A stretch of DNA of 64,000 nt from Cyclina sinensis (lineage: Eukaryota > Mollusca > Bivalvia > Venerida > Veneridae), in NCBI GenBank assembly GCA_012932295.1, contig JAAONU010000001.1, positions 21,648,461-21,712,460 of the forward strand, written 5' to 3'. The position numbers and the translations under genes were made by a program. Positions 34,691 through 47,749 of the stretch are shown piece after piece. The notes beneath the pieces were generated by a model. It worked only from the letters and a program-made list of their open reading frames with translations. It was not told where the DNA came from and searched no databases. Position 1 is the stretch's first letter. The number at the start of each line of letters is the position of its first letter.

Positions 34691-36404
34691 AAGGAGTCTG
34701 GTCTGGTGACTATTTACTAACAAGATAATTTGCAAGGAAAAGAGCTGAATTTAAGTTCAATGGAATACGTTTTTTTGGCTTTTCTGCTTTAAAGTCACCA
34801 GTGCTAAAAAGATTTGAAACATTAAATGGAATACACATTATTATTCTTGCCATAATGTAATGCCATTTCTTGCGGATTGTTTACCGCCATGTTGCAAAAA
34901 TATCATTTAAAAGCTGCTGCATCATTGTAAACCGACAAGAACTTTTTTGAGACACATGTTAAGCTTTATATAGGAACAACTATTTAGGCTTTACAAATCC
35001 TACCCATTTCTATATCTTTATGAGGTTTTGATGGCGTTGCAAACAGAAAAACAGTTCTATGAATTAACTTTGAATTAGTTTAGATAAGATAAACATTGCT
35101 AAACTTTACGTGATAACACTAAAGGTTGTTTTAGATCATTTCCTGTAGGAAACGCTACATTTCCTTTTAATTAAACTTCTTCATGCTAGAACAAAAAGAA
35201 GAGTGTAAACAATAACGTTCCAAATTATTAATTTTGCAATTTTCTTGAAAACTATAAATTCTAAGTTATTTCAACAGAAAGCTACAAACTCTTTAAGATG
35301 ATAAAAGTACAAAAAAATCTTACATAAATCCAAAGTGATAATTCAGAATTAAGAATCAAGGCAATTTAAGATACACGCTGAAAATTGATTTCAGATTTTA
35401 AAAATCTAGGTTAAGATACTTTTGCGTTATGCAGCTGATGTGAAATCATAAGTTACATGTGCATTTTGCATCACTCAATGGTAGTTTAACTTAATATTTT
35501 TTTCAAGTAACCCAATTTTCAGTTGTGAATCAACATAGAAATTTTGAAGCAATAATCATAAAAATAGTTATGCCAAAATACCGAAGAAGAAGAGACAAAA
35601 AGAACAAGAAAAAACAACAACAAAAACATTGTATGATCACCAGAACAGATGCTTTCAAACATATGAATGAATATTAAATCAATGAAAGCAATTATTGATT
35701 TAAAGACCATTAGTATGTTAAAGAAGTATCTTTACGTCATTCTTTACAAACAGAGATAAAACTGAATCACCAATATTTTGCACATTTAAAATGAAACCTG
35801 ACAGTCCTACATATTTTTCAGATTTATGAGTGTGTCACTCTGAATAAAAAGGTCTATTTATAGCTACTTAATTTTATTTTTATTTCTGAATGTTTACATT
35901 ACAAACTTAAAGAGCCAATAACAAAGCATAATTTCAATATGTCGGAAGAATGATATAAAAATCTGGAAATGTCACCGAGACTGAAAGGTTTTGACACCGA
36001 CCACATGTACTATTAAAAAGTTTCTTTAAGTGGTGCAGTTTTCTGTCCTCTGTGAGTTACGAAATGCGAGCATTGTATTATTATAAAGAAAACAATGAAA
36101 ATATTGTATTCATACATAATTGAAACAATTAAAATCAGTGACTCCTGTTTTTTTCCTCCATATATTGTGTAACAAGAAACGCCAAAATGCGACGAAACCA
36201 GGTTTTTAACTTTTCACCAAATAGTTTACAAAAAATGTTTTTTTTAAGACAACTGTGAACCTAATCCCAAGAACTCATGACTGAGGACTCCATATCCATA
36301 TCAATACCATAAAAACTAGGAACTATATGATTATTAAACATTAAAGCAATGCAACATATATGTATAATCTGCATGAAGCCATAAAAATAACCTTGAGATC
36401 GTAC

Positions 36405-37195
36405 GAAATGCATGCAGGTGTCAGGGTGCTACAAGGATGTTACATACAAAGTATCATCAAGATCGGTCTATTTAAACCCAAGTTATTTAACGGTAGCTGA
36501 TTTTCTTTTTTTAGTAACAGTCACCTTGACCCGACTGATCCTAAATAAAATCCTACGCAAAGTTCCGTGCAGGGATGATATATACCAAGTTTGGTCAAGA
36601 TTGACCAATAAATACCAAAGTTATTGACCGGAAACAAATTTTATTTTTTTGTAACAGTGACCTTTACCAGACTGACTGCAAATAAAACCACAAGCTAGGT
36701 TTTCATGCAAGTGTGCTTGACACCAAGTTTAATCAAAATTAGTCATTCTAATCTTAATGTCTGGAATCCAGTTTTCTATTTTTAGTAACAATGACCTTGA
36801 TCTTGACCCAACTAACCCCAAATACAATCCCAAGCTAGATTTTCATGCAAAAGTGTTATACACCATGTTGAGTCAACACGAGTCATTTGAAGCTTTAGTT
36901 GTTTTCTAGAATCCAGTTTTTCTATTTTCTTGACCTTGACCAGACTGGTCTTAAGTATAATCTCAAGCTAGGTTATCATGCAAGTGTATCATATACCAAG
37001 TTTGATCAAGACTGACCGATAAAAACTTAATTACTGACCGGAAATCAATTTTCTTTTTTTTTAGTAACAGTGAACTTAACCTTGATCCGACTGACCCAAA
37101 ATACAACCCAAGCTATGTTTTCATGGAAGGATGCTACAAACCAAGTTTCGTTAAGATTGGTCAATCCAGACTAAAGTTATTTTCTTTAGTCATTA
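36405..37195 (+). repeat. ~130-bp tandem repeat of molluscan type, about six units
   Basis: Units share 'aagctaggttttcatgcaag', 'taccaagtttggtcaagatt', 'ttattgaccgga', 'ttttagtaacagtgaccttg' and 'acccgactgaccc'. It lies within copy A of the segmental duplication and is absent from copy B, where a different 250-bp stretch sits. Confidence 0.85.
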
Positions 37196-38411
37196 CTTTT
37201 TTTGGTGCATTAGCTATTTTAGATTAAAAACATACTACATAAGCCATGAATACAACTGCTTATTTCTTAAAGATGTTTTTATTTAGGAAACATATTTAAA
37301 TCCTAGTGTTTCACATACAGCCTCTTACACATGCTCTAAATGTTTTTTGTTTCAATGAATGATTATGACGCCAACATTTCTGTTTAGCATTTTTGTCGAT
37401 CAGTATTAAACAGTCAGATACTCATCCTAATGTTTGCACTTAAATGTTAATTAAAAGTGGTCGTAAATTTCTCTAAATGTACATGTAGAATGAGGCATAT
37501 CGTTTTCAAGACTTCGATTCCTTCTAATTTAGTGTTGCTGCATTTTCAAGCGAACGGCATTTGTTCGACTGAATTGTTTCAGACGCTACTCCTGCGAAAT
37601 GTTGTGAATGCATGTTCAAAAAGAAAGTTCCCCGATGTTTGATCATCATTTCCTGTGACTTACGAACCATTAAACATCTCAAAAGACAATTAGAATATAC
37701 GTCATTAAATTTTCAGGATGATTCTCTCATGCTATAATAATTATAATAATGTTTCTGTCACTTAGGACATAATGAATAAAACTAACATTTATACGATGAT
37801 TCATTTAATTAACCAAATATTCGACGAATGGAAACTGTTGTGCGATGTGTTTAACTCAAACCAAGCTAAGGGTGAATAAGCATCGGCATAACTAGCAAGT
37901 AAGTTGCTCGCTTTTTAAAAAAAACTCTTCGACTTTTAGAAACATAATCTGAGTAATATCGTTGATGGTTTTTTTAAGGTTCCTTACGATAGTAAAATAT
38001 TATTTCACGTCATAATACCGTGAGCTAAGTAAAACAGCTAGATACAAATAGTCACTTTAAACAGGTCACACTTTACCTAAAACTAAGTACATAGAAGCAA
38101 CAGAACAAAATAAGATTGCACAGAGTCCGTATGAAGCAATTACAGCTTAAAAACTGTCAATGCCAGTTTCATCATTTGTACACGTAATTTATTTATGGTA
38201 AATTTTGATTTGTATCTCTTATCAACAAACTAAGTTACCCTTAAAATTCAAACAATCTTCACTATGTAAGATGTGTACAATGAAAAACAAAATAGAAAAT
38301 GCTTTTTTCTTTTACGGTTTAATGTATTTCTTTATTTGCTTAGTTTCAGCCATTTAAGATTTCGGTGCAAACCACTGAGATATATTCTTTTATATATTCA
38401 AAGCACTTAAT

Positions 38412-38800
38412 GTAGCAGAGGTATAATACGGCACTTCTACTCCCTCAGATACCTTTATGACAGCTTGATAGAGTATCCACTTAGCAAACGAAGGTACCCG
38501 AGTTCAAACCCAGCTCGGGGCAGACGGATTTTTTCCGGTTACATTTGGCACCCAACGTAAATAACTCAGTATTTAGATGACACCCTTAGAAAGTCCGACA
38601 GACATTCAGTACTCCAAGAATGCGCGGTCTAATTCTGAGAAGGAGGGGTTGTATGTAGGAGAGGTATAATATGGCACTTCTACTCCCTTGCCAATCAGCT
38701 AGCTTTTATGGCGAGTGGTAGAGTGTCCACTTAGCATTCGAAGGTACATGAGTTCAAACCCAGCTCGGGGCAGATGAATTTTTTTTCAGGGTTACGTTAG
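38412..38800 (+). mobile_element. tRNA-derived SINE-like dimer
   Basis: Two units 243 bp apart (38412 and 38655) begin 'gtag(c/g)agaggtataata' and continue into a tRNA-like head. Unit 2 has an A-box TGGCGAGTGG at 38709-38718 and a B-box GAGTTCAAACC at 38750-38760. Unit 1 has a decayed A-box and the same B-box at 38500-38510. Both continue 'cagctcggggcaga' and a T-run. A-box to B-box spacing is tRNA-like, so Pol III transcription is plausible for unit 2. Copy B of the segmental duplication lacks this block. Confidence 0.75.
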
Positions 38801-39781
38801 CATCATAAGCATAAGGTCTCTTACACTTTGTGGATCATCTGAATTAATGATTTTAGCATTCTTTTCAACTAATAATTCACTGAATCAAACAATATTCTGA
38901 TGGGAAAATGTTATCTGAGACTAGAACAAATCTAGGACTTAGCCGATGAAAATTTATTAATTTTACACTTAGATGAAATAATAAATTGGAAAGTTACGCC
39001 TTTTTGAATAATAAAATAAATTGTATATTCACTCGTTCTTCCATATACGTCATATTTATTTAACAAAAATGCATTTTTTTGTGGTAATGTTTTTTATCAT
39101 GTAATGACTTGTTTAAGCATCTGTTAGCATGAAATGATATAATATATTACGTTTATTGAACCAATAAACTATCAGCTAAACTTAATCATTACCGCACTTT
39201 AACAACTCACGCATAATGCATTTACTGAAAATTTTATTAAAACATCTTGTTGGGCAGGGTTGTTGATTTTCAAGTGCCTTGGAGAAAATTTTATAAATGT
39301 GTACCGCATAAAATTTGACGTACTTTTTGTATTGTCTACGTCTAAACCAGTCTGTAAAATTCAGTCTTCCCTATAGTTGTTGATCGAAAGTTTTATTTTG
39401 TAGAATATATTTTTCTAATTTGGGCCACCATTTGTCTTGCAATTTTGTTTTTATCGAGACCATTATTTCAACACAAAGCCGAATGCTTAAATTTGCATGT
39501 TCTGACATACAGCCATCTAAACTACATGGGTTAACTCAAACAAACACTACACCGGTGAAATTATGTGCAATTGGCACATGACAAGGTATGTTCTCAACTC
39601 AATAAAATCAGTTTGCCAGACTAAGTATGTTTGCCAAACAGGTGAAATAATCATAGGCAATTAACGTTTACGTCATCAACTTTTCGACATTAGCTCCTTG
39701 AAAGTAAAGCGTCGTCAAAAATGTTCAAAATCACCTGAATATGAACTAATATAATAATATGAGCAACAACAATGAACTATA

Positions 39782-40514
39782 AAGGAGTGTAAATCAGTCA
39801 AGACCAAATAAATGTAGAAAGTAGTGGCTACAATGCTTTGTTTTAAAATTAAAGTTTAATAGAAATCAATTAAATTGAATCATTAGTAGCAACATCAGTA
39901 TAACAATAGAATTACTTCGACACAATCTAAGAAATTAACAAATGCGTGATCAAAATACCGAAATTAATGAGCATTATTGCATGACAATGCATCTTTCCAC
40001 AATTCTGCCTTTGTTACGGTATTTTGAAGTCGGACAACTTTCTTGTTATTCCACATCCAACATATACATCTATATAGCCTTATATTTTACGTACTGCTTT
40101 CAGATCTCAGATATCACTAGAAAATCGTAAAGATCTGCTCTAACAGAAATTTATTTGTAAGTTGGATTGAACGACTGAATACTTCGAAAGTATAGAATGA
40201 AGGAAATATATTTCATTAGTCGGTTTTACGATCAAATGAAAAAAACAACAACAGAGAAAACAGCAAAAAAAAAAAACCCATTAAAAAACAACAACGTCTG
40301 ATCATACCTTTGTAATGTTTACCGCATCTTCAAATGGCGGTGATGGTGTTGTTTTTTGTTTGTTTAATTTTGCTTGTTTATAATTATTATTTTTTTTATC
40401 ATTATTATTATTTCATCAGGATGTGGACATGATTTACATCATACAATCAGTTTTATGCCATTTTGTTTCGCACTTTGCATGCTATAATTTTTCAGGCTAA
40501 TAGATATATTACCT
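39782..40514. other. Unassigned AT-rich DNA
   Basis: Short poly-A and poly-T runs only. Confidence 0.5.
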
Positions 40515-41110
40515 TTTTACACACTCCTGGTCGTCCGTCCGTCTTTTCGTTTGCAATTTCGTGTACGCTCTGTAGCTCTTGATTTTTTTAAAGGAAATTC
40601 AAACAACATGGCAGAAATGTTGATGGTAATTATACGACGCGGAGATCAAGATCAAATCAAGTTCAAGATCACAGTCATTATGAGTTAATTTGTCATTTTT
40701 TTTTTCTCTCTGTGTTTGTTTTGAAGGAAATCGAAACTTCTTAAAGAAATGAAAACCATAATGAGATGATGTGTAGCGTGTAGGTTTCAGCTTGCTGGGG
40801 GTCAAGGTCAGCTTAGTCATTATGATTTAATAAGAGATATTTCGTGTTCACTGTGTATCTGTTGAATATATTGAAAATACTTGGCAGAACTTTTAACCGT
40901 TCTAAGACAATATGCAAAAGATATGTTTCGGCTTGTTTGCCTCAAGGTCAAGGTCACAAGTAGTCAGTTTTTGTATAAATTGTGATATTCTTGTCCGCTC
41001 TGTATCTATTGAATTAATTGAAGGAAACTTAAATTGTTTGGGAGAAAAGTTTATGCCCCTGTAGGGACAAAGTGTATTGTTCCTCTGGTTGTCCATCTGC
41101 CTATGGGGTT
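40515..41110. repeat. ~165-bp degenerate tandem repeat of molluscan type
   Basis: Three or more units contain 'ctgtgtatctgttgaat', 'gaaggaaa(t/c)t(c/t)aaa', 'ggcagaa', 'ggtcaaggtcac' and 'agtcattatgatttaat'. The block ends with 'tttatgcccctgtagggac'. Confidence 0.65.
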
Positions 41111-43140
41111 ATTTGTCTGTTAGCAATTTCTGTATTGCAGTACCAGTTATTGAAATATATTGATGTATATGAAATACTATAATGAGATGATGGCAGACAT
41201 TGTTCATGGTCAGTGATACTAACATGCAACCAGACATACTTATTTTGAACAGCTTGTTTAAATAACTGTGGAATCTTGGAAGCATACTACACTGACCATG
41301 AAATCTGCTACGGGTAGCACTGTTAATTAGGTAAAACATGACTAAAGAAATTATCCGTAAATAGTAAACATTTTGAACTTATGAGTTGTTGACATTGTTA
41401 TAATATTGTCCTTATGAATTAATCACATGTTTCTTGATGATAAGTGTTTATCATTTGTGAAAAAGGTCTTCTACTGTCTGTAGCTTCTTCGGGCTTATGT
41501 TGCCCCACTTCATCGGAGCTGTTGTTGTTAAAGTTTTGGTGTTGCTCTGAAAGGAATATTCAAAGCTAGTCATTCATAGCAAAACTCGAAAATAATTCAT
41601 ACCTGTTTCGTTCTACAAAATGCTTCAATATTCTATGCAACTGCGCAAAATAAAATACATAGTTATATATTTCTGTACTCATGATATAGAGAGCATATTA
41701 CAATATAAGGGTCTAAAACATGGTTATATGTTGCTCCTGATTTCAGTTGTTTAGACAAGTGTACATCTGAGAAGGTTAAAACATTAATTTTCTGAATATT
41801 TAAGTATGGCAGAACACCTGTCTTAAAACGGACTATGATTCAAGTTCTGATATCATTCTTCTGACTTGAACTTAGCACTACAACTGAAAATATTTAGCGG
41901 GAAACGGGATCATTTCACTTCTAACTAAATAGAATTCAGTTTTTATCCTGCATGTTTCTCCGGATTTACTTTAATGTTTCTGCTAATACATTTGATTAAA
42001 CATAGCCCATCAAGTAGGATAAAATAATATTCGGAAATAACAATGGTGTAATTCAGGTGGAATTCGATTAATAAATTATATATCTATTCCTGGTTTTAGA
42101 ACGTCTAATCCTGTTAGAACTATAATTATCAGCGATATGGTATTGACTGGTTTCTTACAATGTTCTACCATGAAAGAGCCAAACTAATTATTTTTGTAAA
42201 GCATATTATGTAATGTTCTGACCAGATTTTTTTATTCTTTAGACCATTACTAAAACTTTGGAATTTAATTTTTGTGGTCTAGTTATAAAGACCCCAACTT
42301 ATACAGGATAATCTTTAATAGACAAGGTCTACTGGATTAGTGTGCTAAATGCATCAATGAAGTTTATCATAAAATCTTACTAGTTCAACTATGAAAAGAA
42401 CTAATTGTCTTCTCAATACTTTTCCCCCGCATATTAACATAGGTCGTTACCTCCGGGTAAGGAGAAGATGACTGTTCTTCAATATTCGCCATATCCTCTA
42501 AATATAACCCATGTGAAATCTTTCTGTTCCCCTTTCTTAAGAAAATGCAGTTAAGCTAAAGGCATGCTTCTTAAATTATTTTGGAATTGCAGCCGTTAGT
42601 GGCCATAGTAGGTTTTTAGTAATACAAATTTGATGGCTTTAAACAATGAACAATCATGTATTTCTGTACAAGCAGAATACAACAGTGGTTTGAGAAGTTG
42701 GATTCAAAGAAGCTAGCTGCAGTGTTTCTATTTTATTTCCCCAAAATGTTCTAGGACCCTTTGTCAGGTTTTAGCTGACTTTATGATTACTTGATACCTG
42801 TTTAACTACCAGATTCTTTAGTAGATGCAGAATAGTCAGTTTTAATACTATCGTGCAACAAATGTTTACTAAAATCACATAATACCAAAGTTCAGTTTCT
42901 AATTTATATATTAATTATTCCGTTTCACATCAGTTTTAAAAGAGCCTTTTTCCACTAGCTGGAAAATGAATGCCAAAAAAATTAAAACTAATATTATTTG
43001 CTGAAATCACGTTCAATATGAAGAATGTTAAATTCCCAGTATGTTTGTCCATATGAATAAAGTGAAATGCGGGCTTTAACGCAAATATTTGAACGTTCTT
43101 TAACAGAAAGTAAAACGTCAACGGAATCACCGAGTTGTTT
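41111..43140. other. Unassigned AT-rich DNA
   Basis: No gene or repeat recognised. Confidence 0.5.
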
Positions 43141-43150
43141 TTAAATAGGT

Positions 43151-43290
43151 CACGTGACAAAAACAACCAATCGTCGTTTATCTTGTGTTGCGTTTTGCCG
43201 TAGATCACGTGACAGGTACTTCAACCGTCCAATCATTCACTGCGAAATTTAGCGCGAAATCTAAATTTTCTATCTAGACCCACGTGGGTC
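43151..43290. promoter_or_regulatory. Cluster of E-boxes, CCAAT boxes and an E2F-like site
   Basis: Within 140 bp there are three CACGTG E-boxes (43151-43156, 43206-43211, 43281-43286), two in the extended context TCACGTGAC and one in a perfect 14-bp palindrome GACCCACGTGGGTC. Two CCAAT boxes (43167-43171, 43229-43233) and GCGCGAAA (43252-43259) lie between them. Such density is unusual in this AT-rich window and looks like a promoter or enhancer. No adjacent gene was recognised, so target and direction are unknown. Confidence 0.4.
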
Positions 43291-43444
43291 AAGTTAGGAA
43301 ACCACCCGGTTTTTCATTTAAAAAGAGAAAATCTTTGTTACTGGGACTGATCATTGTATTTATTTCGATCACATTTATAGTATATTGATTGAAGAAAAGA
43401 GAAACAAAACATAACACTTTTGCCTGTATATCCCTTTAAGTTCT

Positions 43445-46268
43445 TTTGGCTTTTCTGCTTTTTAGTCACAAGTGCTTATAAAATGATTTGAAAGATTGAA
43501 TGGAATAGTAACACAGTTACAGTCTTACATCTTTTTCAGATGTAAAAGGGACACATCTGAATAAAAAGAAATTTATTTAAAGCTATTTAACTTTAATTTC
43601 ATTTTTGTATGTTTTGTGCTCACAACATTCCAAACTTAAAGAGCTAATAAAAAAAAAATCTTCAATATTTCGGAAGAATATGTAAAAATCGGAAAATGTC
43701 TCCGAGACTGAAAGTTTATGACATCGACTACATGTACCGTTAAGCTTTTCTAAGTGGTGCAGTTTTCTGTCCTGGGTGAGCTTCGTGATGCGAGCATTGT
43801 ATAATTACAAAGAAAACAATGAGAATATTGAATAAATACATTATTCAAACTATTAAAATCAATTACTTCTGTTTTTTTCCTTCATAGATTATGTAAAAAT
43901 GTGTTGTTTCTGGTTTTTAATTCTGTACAAACGCTATGTTAGGTTTGCATGATTAAAATACAGTCAACCTCATTATAAGGCTAACTAAATCATACTTCTT
44001 TGTTATATTAAACCGGCTAAATTGTTGCATTATAACAAATTTCATTTAATTCTGTGCCTATGTGTGCTTCAAAATAGATCGAATAAAACGATTTTTTTCT
44101 TCAAGTTTGATTTTTTTTTTACTTTGCATGCATAAAAGCCTTTCTTTATTCATTGCTTTGTTTGGTGCATTACCTATTTAGATTAAAAACATACTACATT
44201 AGCCATGAATGCAACTGCTTATTTCTTATAGTGTTTTATTCTGGAAACATATTTAAATCCTGGTGTTTCACATAAAGCCTCTTATATTCTCTAAACGTTT
44301 TTCGTTTCAATGGATTAATGAATTATGATGCCAAACTTCCTTAAAACTGATAGTAAGCATTTTTGTCGATCAGTATTTAACAGTCAGATACTAATTTTAA
44401 TGTTTGCGCTTTATAATTAAAAATGATTGTTAATCCTTCTTAACTCAGATGTGAACTAAGGCATATCGCTTTCAAGACTTTGAATCATTCTAATAAATGG
44501 TTGCTTCATGTTGAATATCAAGCGAACGACCTTTGTTCGACTGAATTGTTTCAGACGCTATTCCTGCGAAATGTAGTGAATGCACGTACATAAAGCAAAT
44601 TTCCCGATGTTTTTTCACCATTTCCTGTGACTTAGGAACCATTAACTCTCTCCACAAACACTCTTATTGCCAGAAGAGCAATTAAAATCTATGTCAATAA
44701 ATTTACAGGATGATTCTCTCAGGCTAAAGTAATTGATAATAGAAGTTTTGTAACTTAGAACATAAAGGAATAAAACTAATGTTTATAAGATGATTCATTT
44801 AATTATTAACCAAAATATTCTACAAATAGAAAATGCTTTTGTGAAGTGCGATGTATTCAATAAAACTCAATAAAACGTGATCTTCTTAAAGTAGTCCAAA
44901 TTTACTAAACTTTATCCTAGTCTTGACACATAAACCTACACTAAAAAGGTTCAATTCGTGCCAGTTTTGCATGAATTTTTTTCCCCATATTATGATTGAT
45001 TTTTTCAAATACTGTCAATGCCAGTTACTTCATTTTTACACGTAATTTATTTACGATAAATTTTGATTTGTACCTCTTACCAACAAGCTAAGTAAGCCTC
45101 TATGATCAAACATTCTTCACTACGTAAGATGTGTACCATGAAGAACATAACAGAAAATGTGTTTTATTTTTACGCTTTAATGTTTTTCTTTATTTGTTTA
45201 GTTTTTAATCCCTTTAAAGTTTCGAAGCAAACCGCTGAGATATTTTTTTATATATATTCAAAGCACTTAGCATGATAAGCTTTGCATAACCACGAAAAGG
45301 TCACTTACAGTTTGTGGATCATCTGAATTATTGATTTCAGCATACTTTTCAACTAATAATTCACTGAATCAATCGATATTCTAATGTAAAAATATTGAGA
45401 CTAGAACAAATCCAGGACTTAGCCGATGAAAATGTATTAATTTTACACTTAGGTGAAGTAATAAATTGGATAGTTACGCCTTTTTGAATAATAAAATAAA
45501 TTGTATATTCACTCGTTCTTCCATATACGTCATATTTATTTAACAAAATTGCAGTTTTCAGGAAATTTTTTTATCATGTAATGACTTGTGCAAGCGTCTG
45601 TTAGCATGAAACAATATAATATATTACGTACATGTATATTGAACCAATAAACTATCAGCTATACTTAATCATTATCGCACTTTAACAACTCACGCATAAT
45701 GCATTTACTGAAAATTTTGATGAAACATCTTGTTAGGCAGGGTTGTTGATTTTCAAGTGCCTAGGAGAACATTTTATAAATGTGTACCGCATATAATTTG
45801 ACGTACTTATTTCATTGTACTAAACCAGTCTGTAAAATTAAGTCTTCACTACAGTTGTTGATTGACAGTTTTATTTTGTAGAATATATTTTTCTAATTTG
45901 GGCCACCATTTGTCTTGCAATTTTGTTTTTATCGAGATCATTATTTCAACACAAAGTCGAATACTTAAATCTGCATGTTCTGACATACAGCCATCTACTT
46001 ACATGGTTTAACTTAAACACTATTTTAAGGTGCTTCACTGGTGAAATTATGTGCAGTTAGCACATGCCAAGGCCTGTTTTCAACTCAATATAATCCATTT
46101 GCCAGACTAGGTCTGTTTGCTAAACAGAGGTGAAATAATCATAGGCAATTAACGTTTCTTTCATCAACTTTTTAACATTAGCTTCTTGAAAGTAAAGCGT
46201 AGTCATAAATGTCCAAAATCACATGAATATGAACAAATCTAATAAATTGAGCAACAACTATGAACTTC
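43445..46268 (+). repeat. Segmental duplication, copy B
   Basis: Shorter, less interrupted partner of 34775-39781. It has its own ~250-bp stretch at 43900-44150 where copy A has the 130-bp repeat block. No coding sequence is evident. Confidence 0.85.
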
Positions 46269-47039
46269 ATATCCTAAACATCGCTATGCTATTAGGATCT
46301 GAGGACGACCAACAGAAGGTCACCTTCCCGTGACCTATCCATCAGCCAATCAGAGAAACGCTTCCACCCTCATGGAAGTAAATGTTCAACTTGTGAAAAT
46401 CTGTTTATATAGCTGGGATCCCAAACAATTATCTGCCATGTATAAACTGTCACCGAACTCGGTTAAATTTATTGGTCAGAATCTTTCAAAATAATGAGAT
46501 TTATGTTTGTGATTAATATCATTTTTCAAAATATCTAAACACTTTCGATCTTCGCTAAAAAACTTTGTTATGCTAGAGAAGTTTACACGCTGTTTGAACA
46601 CGCATTGTGTACAGGTAAGCTATCGAGACGCGTTATAAGCAGCAGTGTCATTGGTTGAGATATGTATTAAATAGTGGGAATTCCAGGTTCAGATCTAACC
46701 GTAGGGTGATCGTGAACTTTCTGAAGACCGGACGTTATAAATTTAGAATAGAAAAGGTCCGCATTAAAAACCGATTTCTTGCTGAACTTGACTATTTTAA
46801 AAAATGTAGTTGATTTTGTTGAAATTCAATGCTATCTTTGTTTAAATTTTTTACAATGTTTTAAAAGCTAATTTACATATTAAACTAGTTATCATTTTAA
46901 TTCTTTTTACTACTTGTATAACAAAATGTTGACCACATTGCTGTGTTCTAGGAAAGAAAAGGGTTTTTATCAATATGACTTCGGGAAGACGTTAGTTTAG
47001 AATAGAACAAAAAATAAGATGTAAATTTAAGATTTGTAG
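46269..47039. other. Unassigned DNA with a possible core promoter
   Basis: CCAAT at 46346-46350 (in 'cagccaatcagag') and a TATA-like TTTATATAG at 46404-46412 are spaced about 58 bp apart, as in a Pol II core promoter. No downstream coding sequence was recognised. The combination may be chance or an old LTR. Confidence 0.3.
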
Positions 47040-47536
47040 ATTTAAAATGTAATTCCATCATATATCATGTTCCTTTTTATTCTTAGGGTGTGTGTGTGTG
47101 TGGGAGGGTGGGGGGGGGGGTATCTGGTCAGTTCAGACTTGCATTTTTTTAAATGCCGGTTTGATTCAAATGTCACAACGAAACTAAACCCAGATAATAT
47201 ACCTTTTGAAAATTAATTACATTCATTAGGATATTCACTTTCGTCACAGGTAATGATATATATTTATTATAATATACCTTTTAATATTATTTAATATACC
47301 TTATTATATATATATATATATCATTACCTGTGACGAAAGTGAATATCCTAATGAATGTAATTAATTTTCAAAAGGTATATTACCTGGGTTAAGTTTCGTT
47401 GTGACATTTGAATCAAACCGGCATTTAGAAAAAATGGAAGTCTGATGTGATCAGATACCCCCCCCCCCCCCCCACTCCCACACACACCCTAAGAATAAAA
47501 AGGAACATGATATATGATGGAATTACATTTTAAATG
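47040..47536. repeat. Long palindrome with ~225-bp arms
   Basis: 47040-47262 is the reverse complement of about 47310-47536 with roughly 95 percent identity over the full arm, around an AT-rich centre of about 50 bp. Landmarks in order: 'ggtgtgtgtgtg' and a poly-G run on the left arm, poly-C and 'cacacacaccc' on the right. 'cgtcacaggtaatga' is near the centre on both sides. Likely a snap-back element or recent inverted duplication. TGTAG lies just outside both ends but with a 1-bp offset. Confidence 0.95.
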
Positions 47537-47749
47537 TGTAGCTCTCACCTTTTATATAAACAGTAAATTAAACGCTAAAAGAAAGAAGAGCTAGTAGAAA
47601 TTTTCATTAAAAATGTTAACGAAGACTCTTCATTTCATAGCTGATACGTAAAAAGCATTGTATGTTCCCATTGTTAAAAGAGCCATGTGACACATGGTCA
47701 ATCCCCCCGCCTGGATGGAGTAACCTGTAGATCGTACGTTCAAAAAAAA

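Larger units (their letters stand above)
34775..39781 (+). repeat. Segmental duplication, copy A (with private insertions)
   Basis: Collinear with copy B (43445-46268) in direct orientation. Matching blocks: 34775-34840 with 43445-43510; 35800-36180 with 43520-43900; 37200-38405 with 44155-45265; 38795-39781 with 45275-46268. The copies read roughly 85-90 percent alike by eye. Copy A additionally contains about 950 bp (34845-35795), a ~130-bp tandem-repeat block (36405-37195) and the SINE dimer (38412-38800). No ORF is conserved between the copies, so no gene is indicated. Confidence 0.85.

Noticed and set aside
37457..37642. 61-codon ORF in segmental copy A
   Set aside because: Frame not preserved in copy B, so no sign of coding constraint.
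38455..38790. True tRNA genes
   Set aside because: A- and B-boxes are present but the acceptor stem and anticodon arm do not pair as a tRNA, and the sequence repeats as a longer SINE-like unit.
42936..43208. 90-codon minus-strand ORF next to the E-box cluster
   Set aside because: No recognisable domain, and it overlaps the putative regulatory cluster; insufficient evidence.
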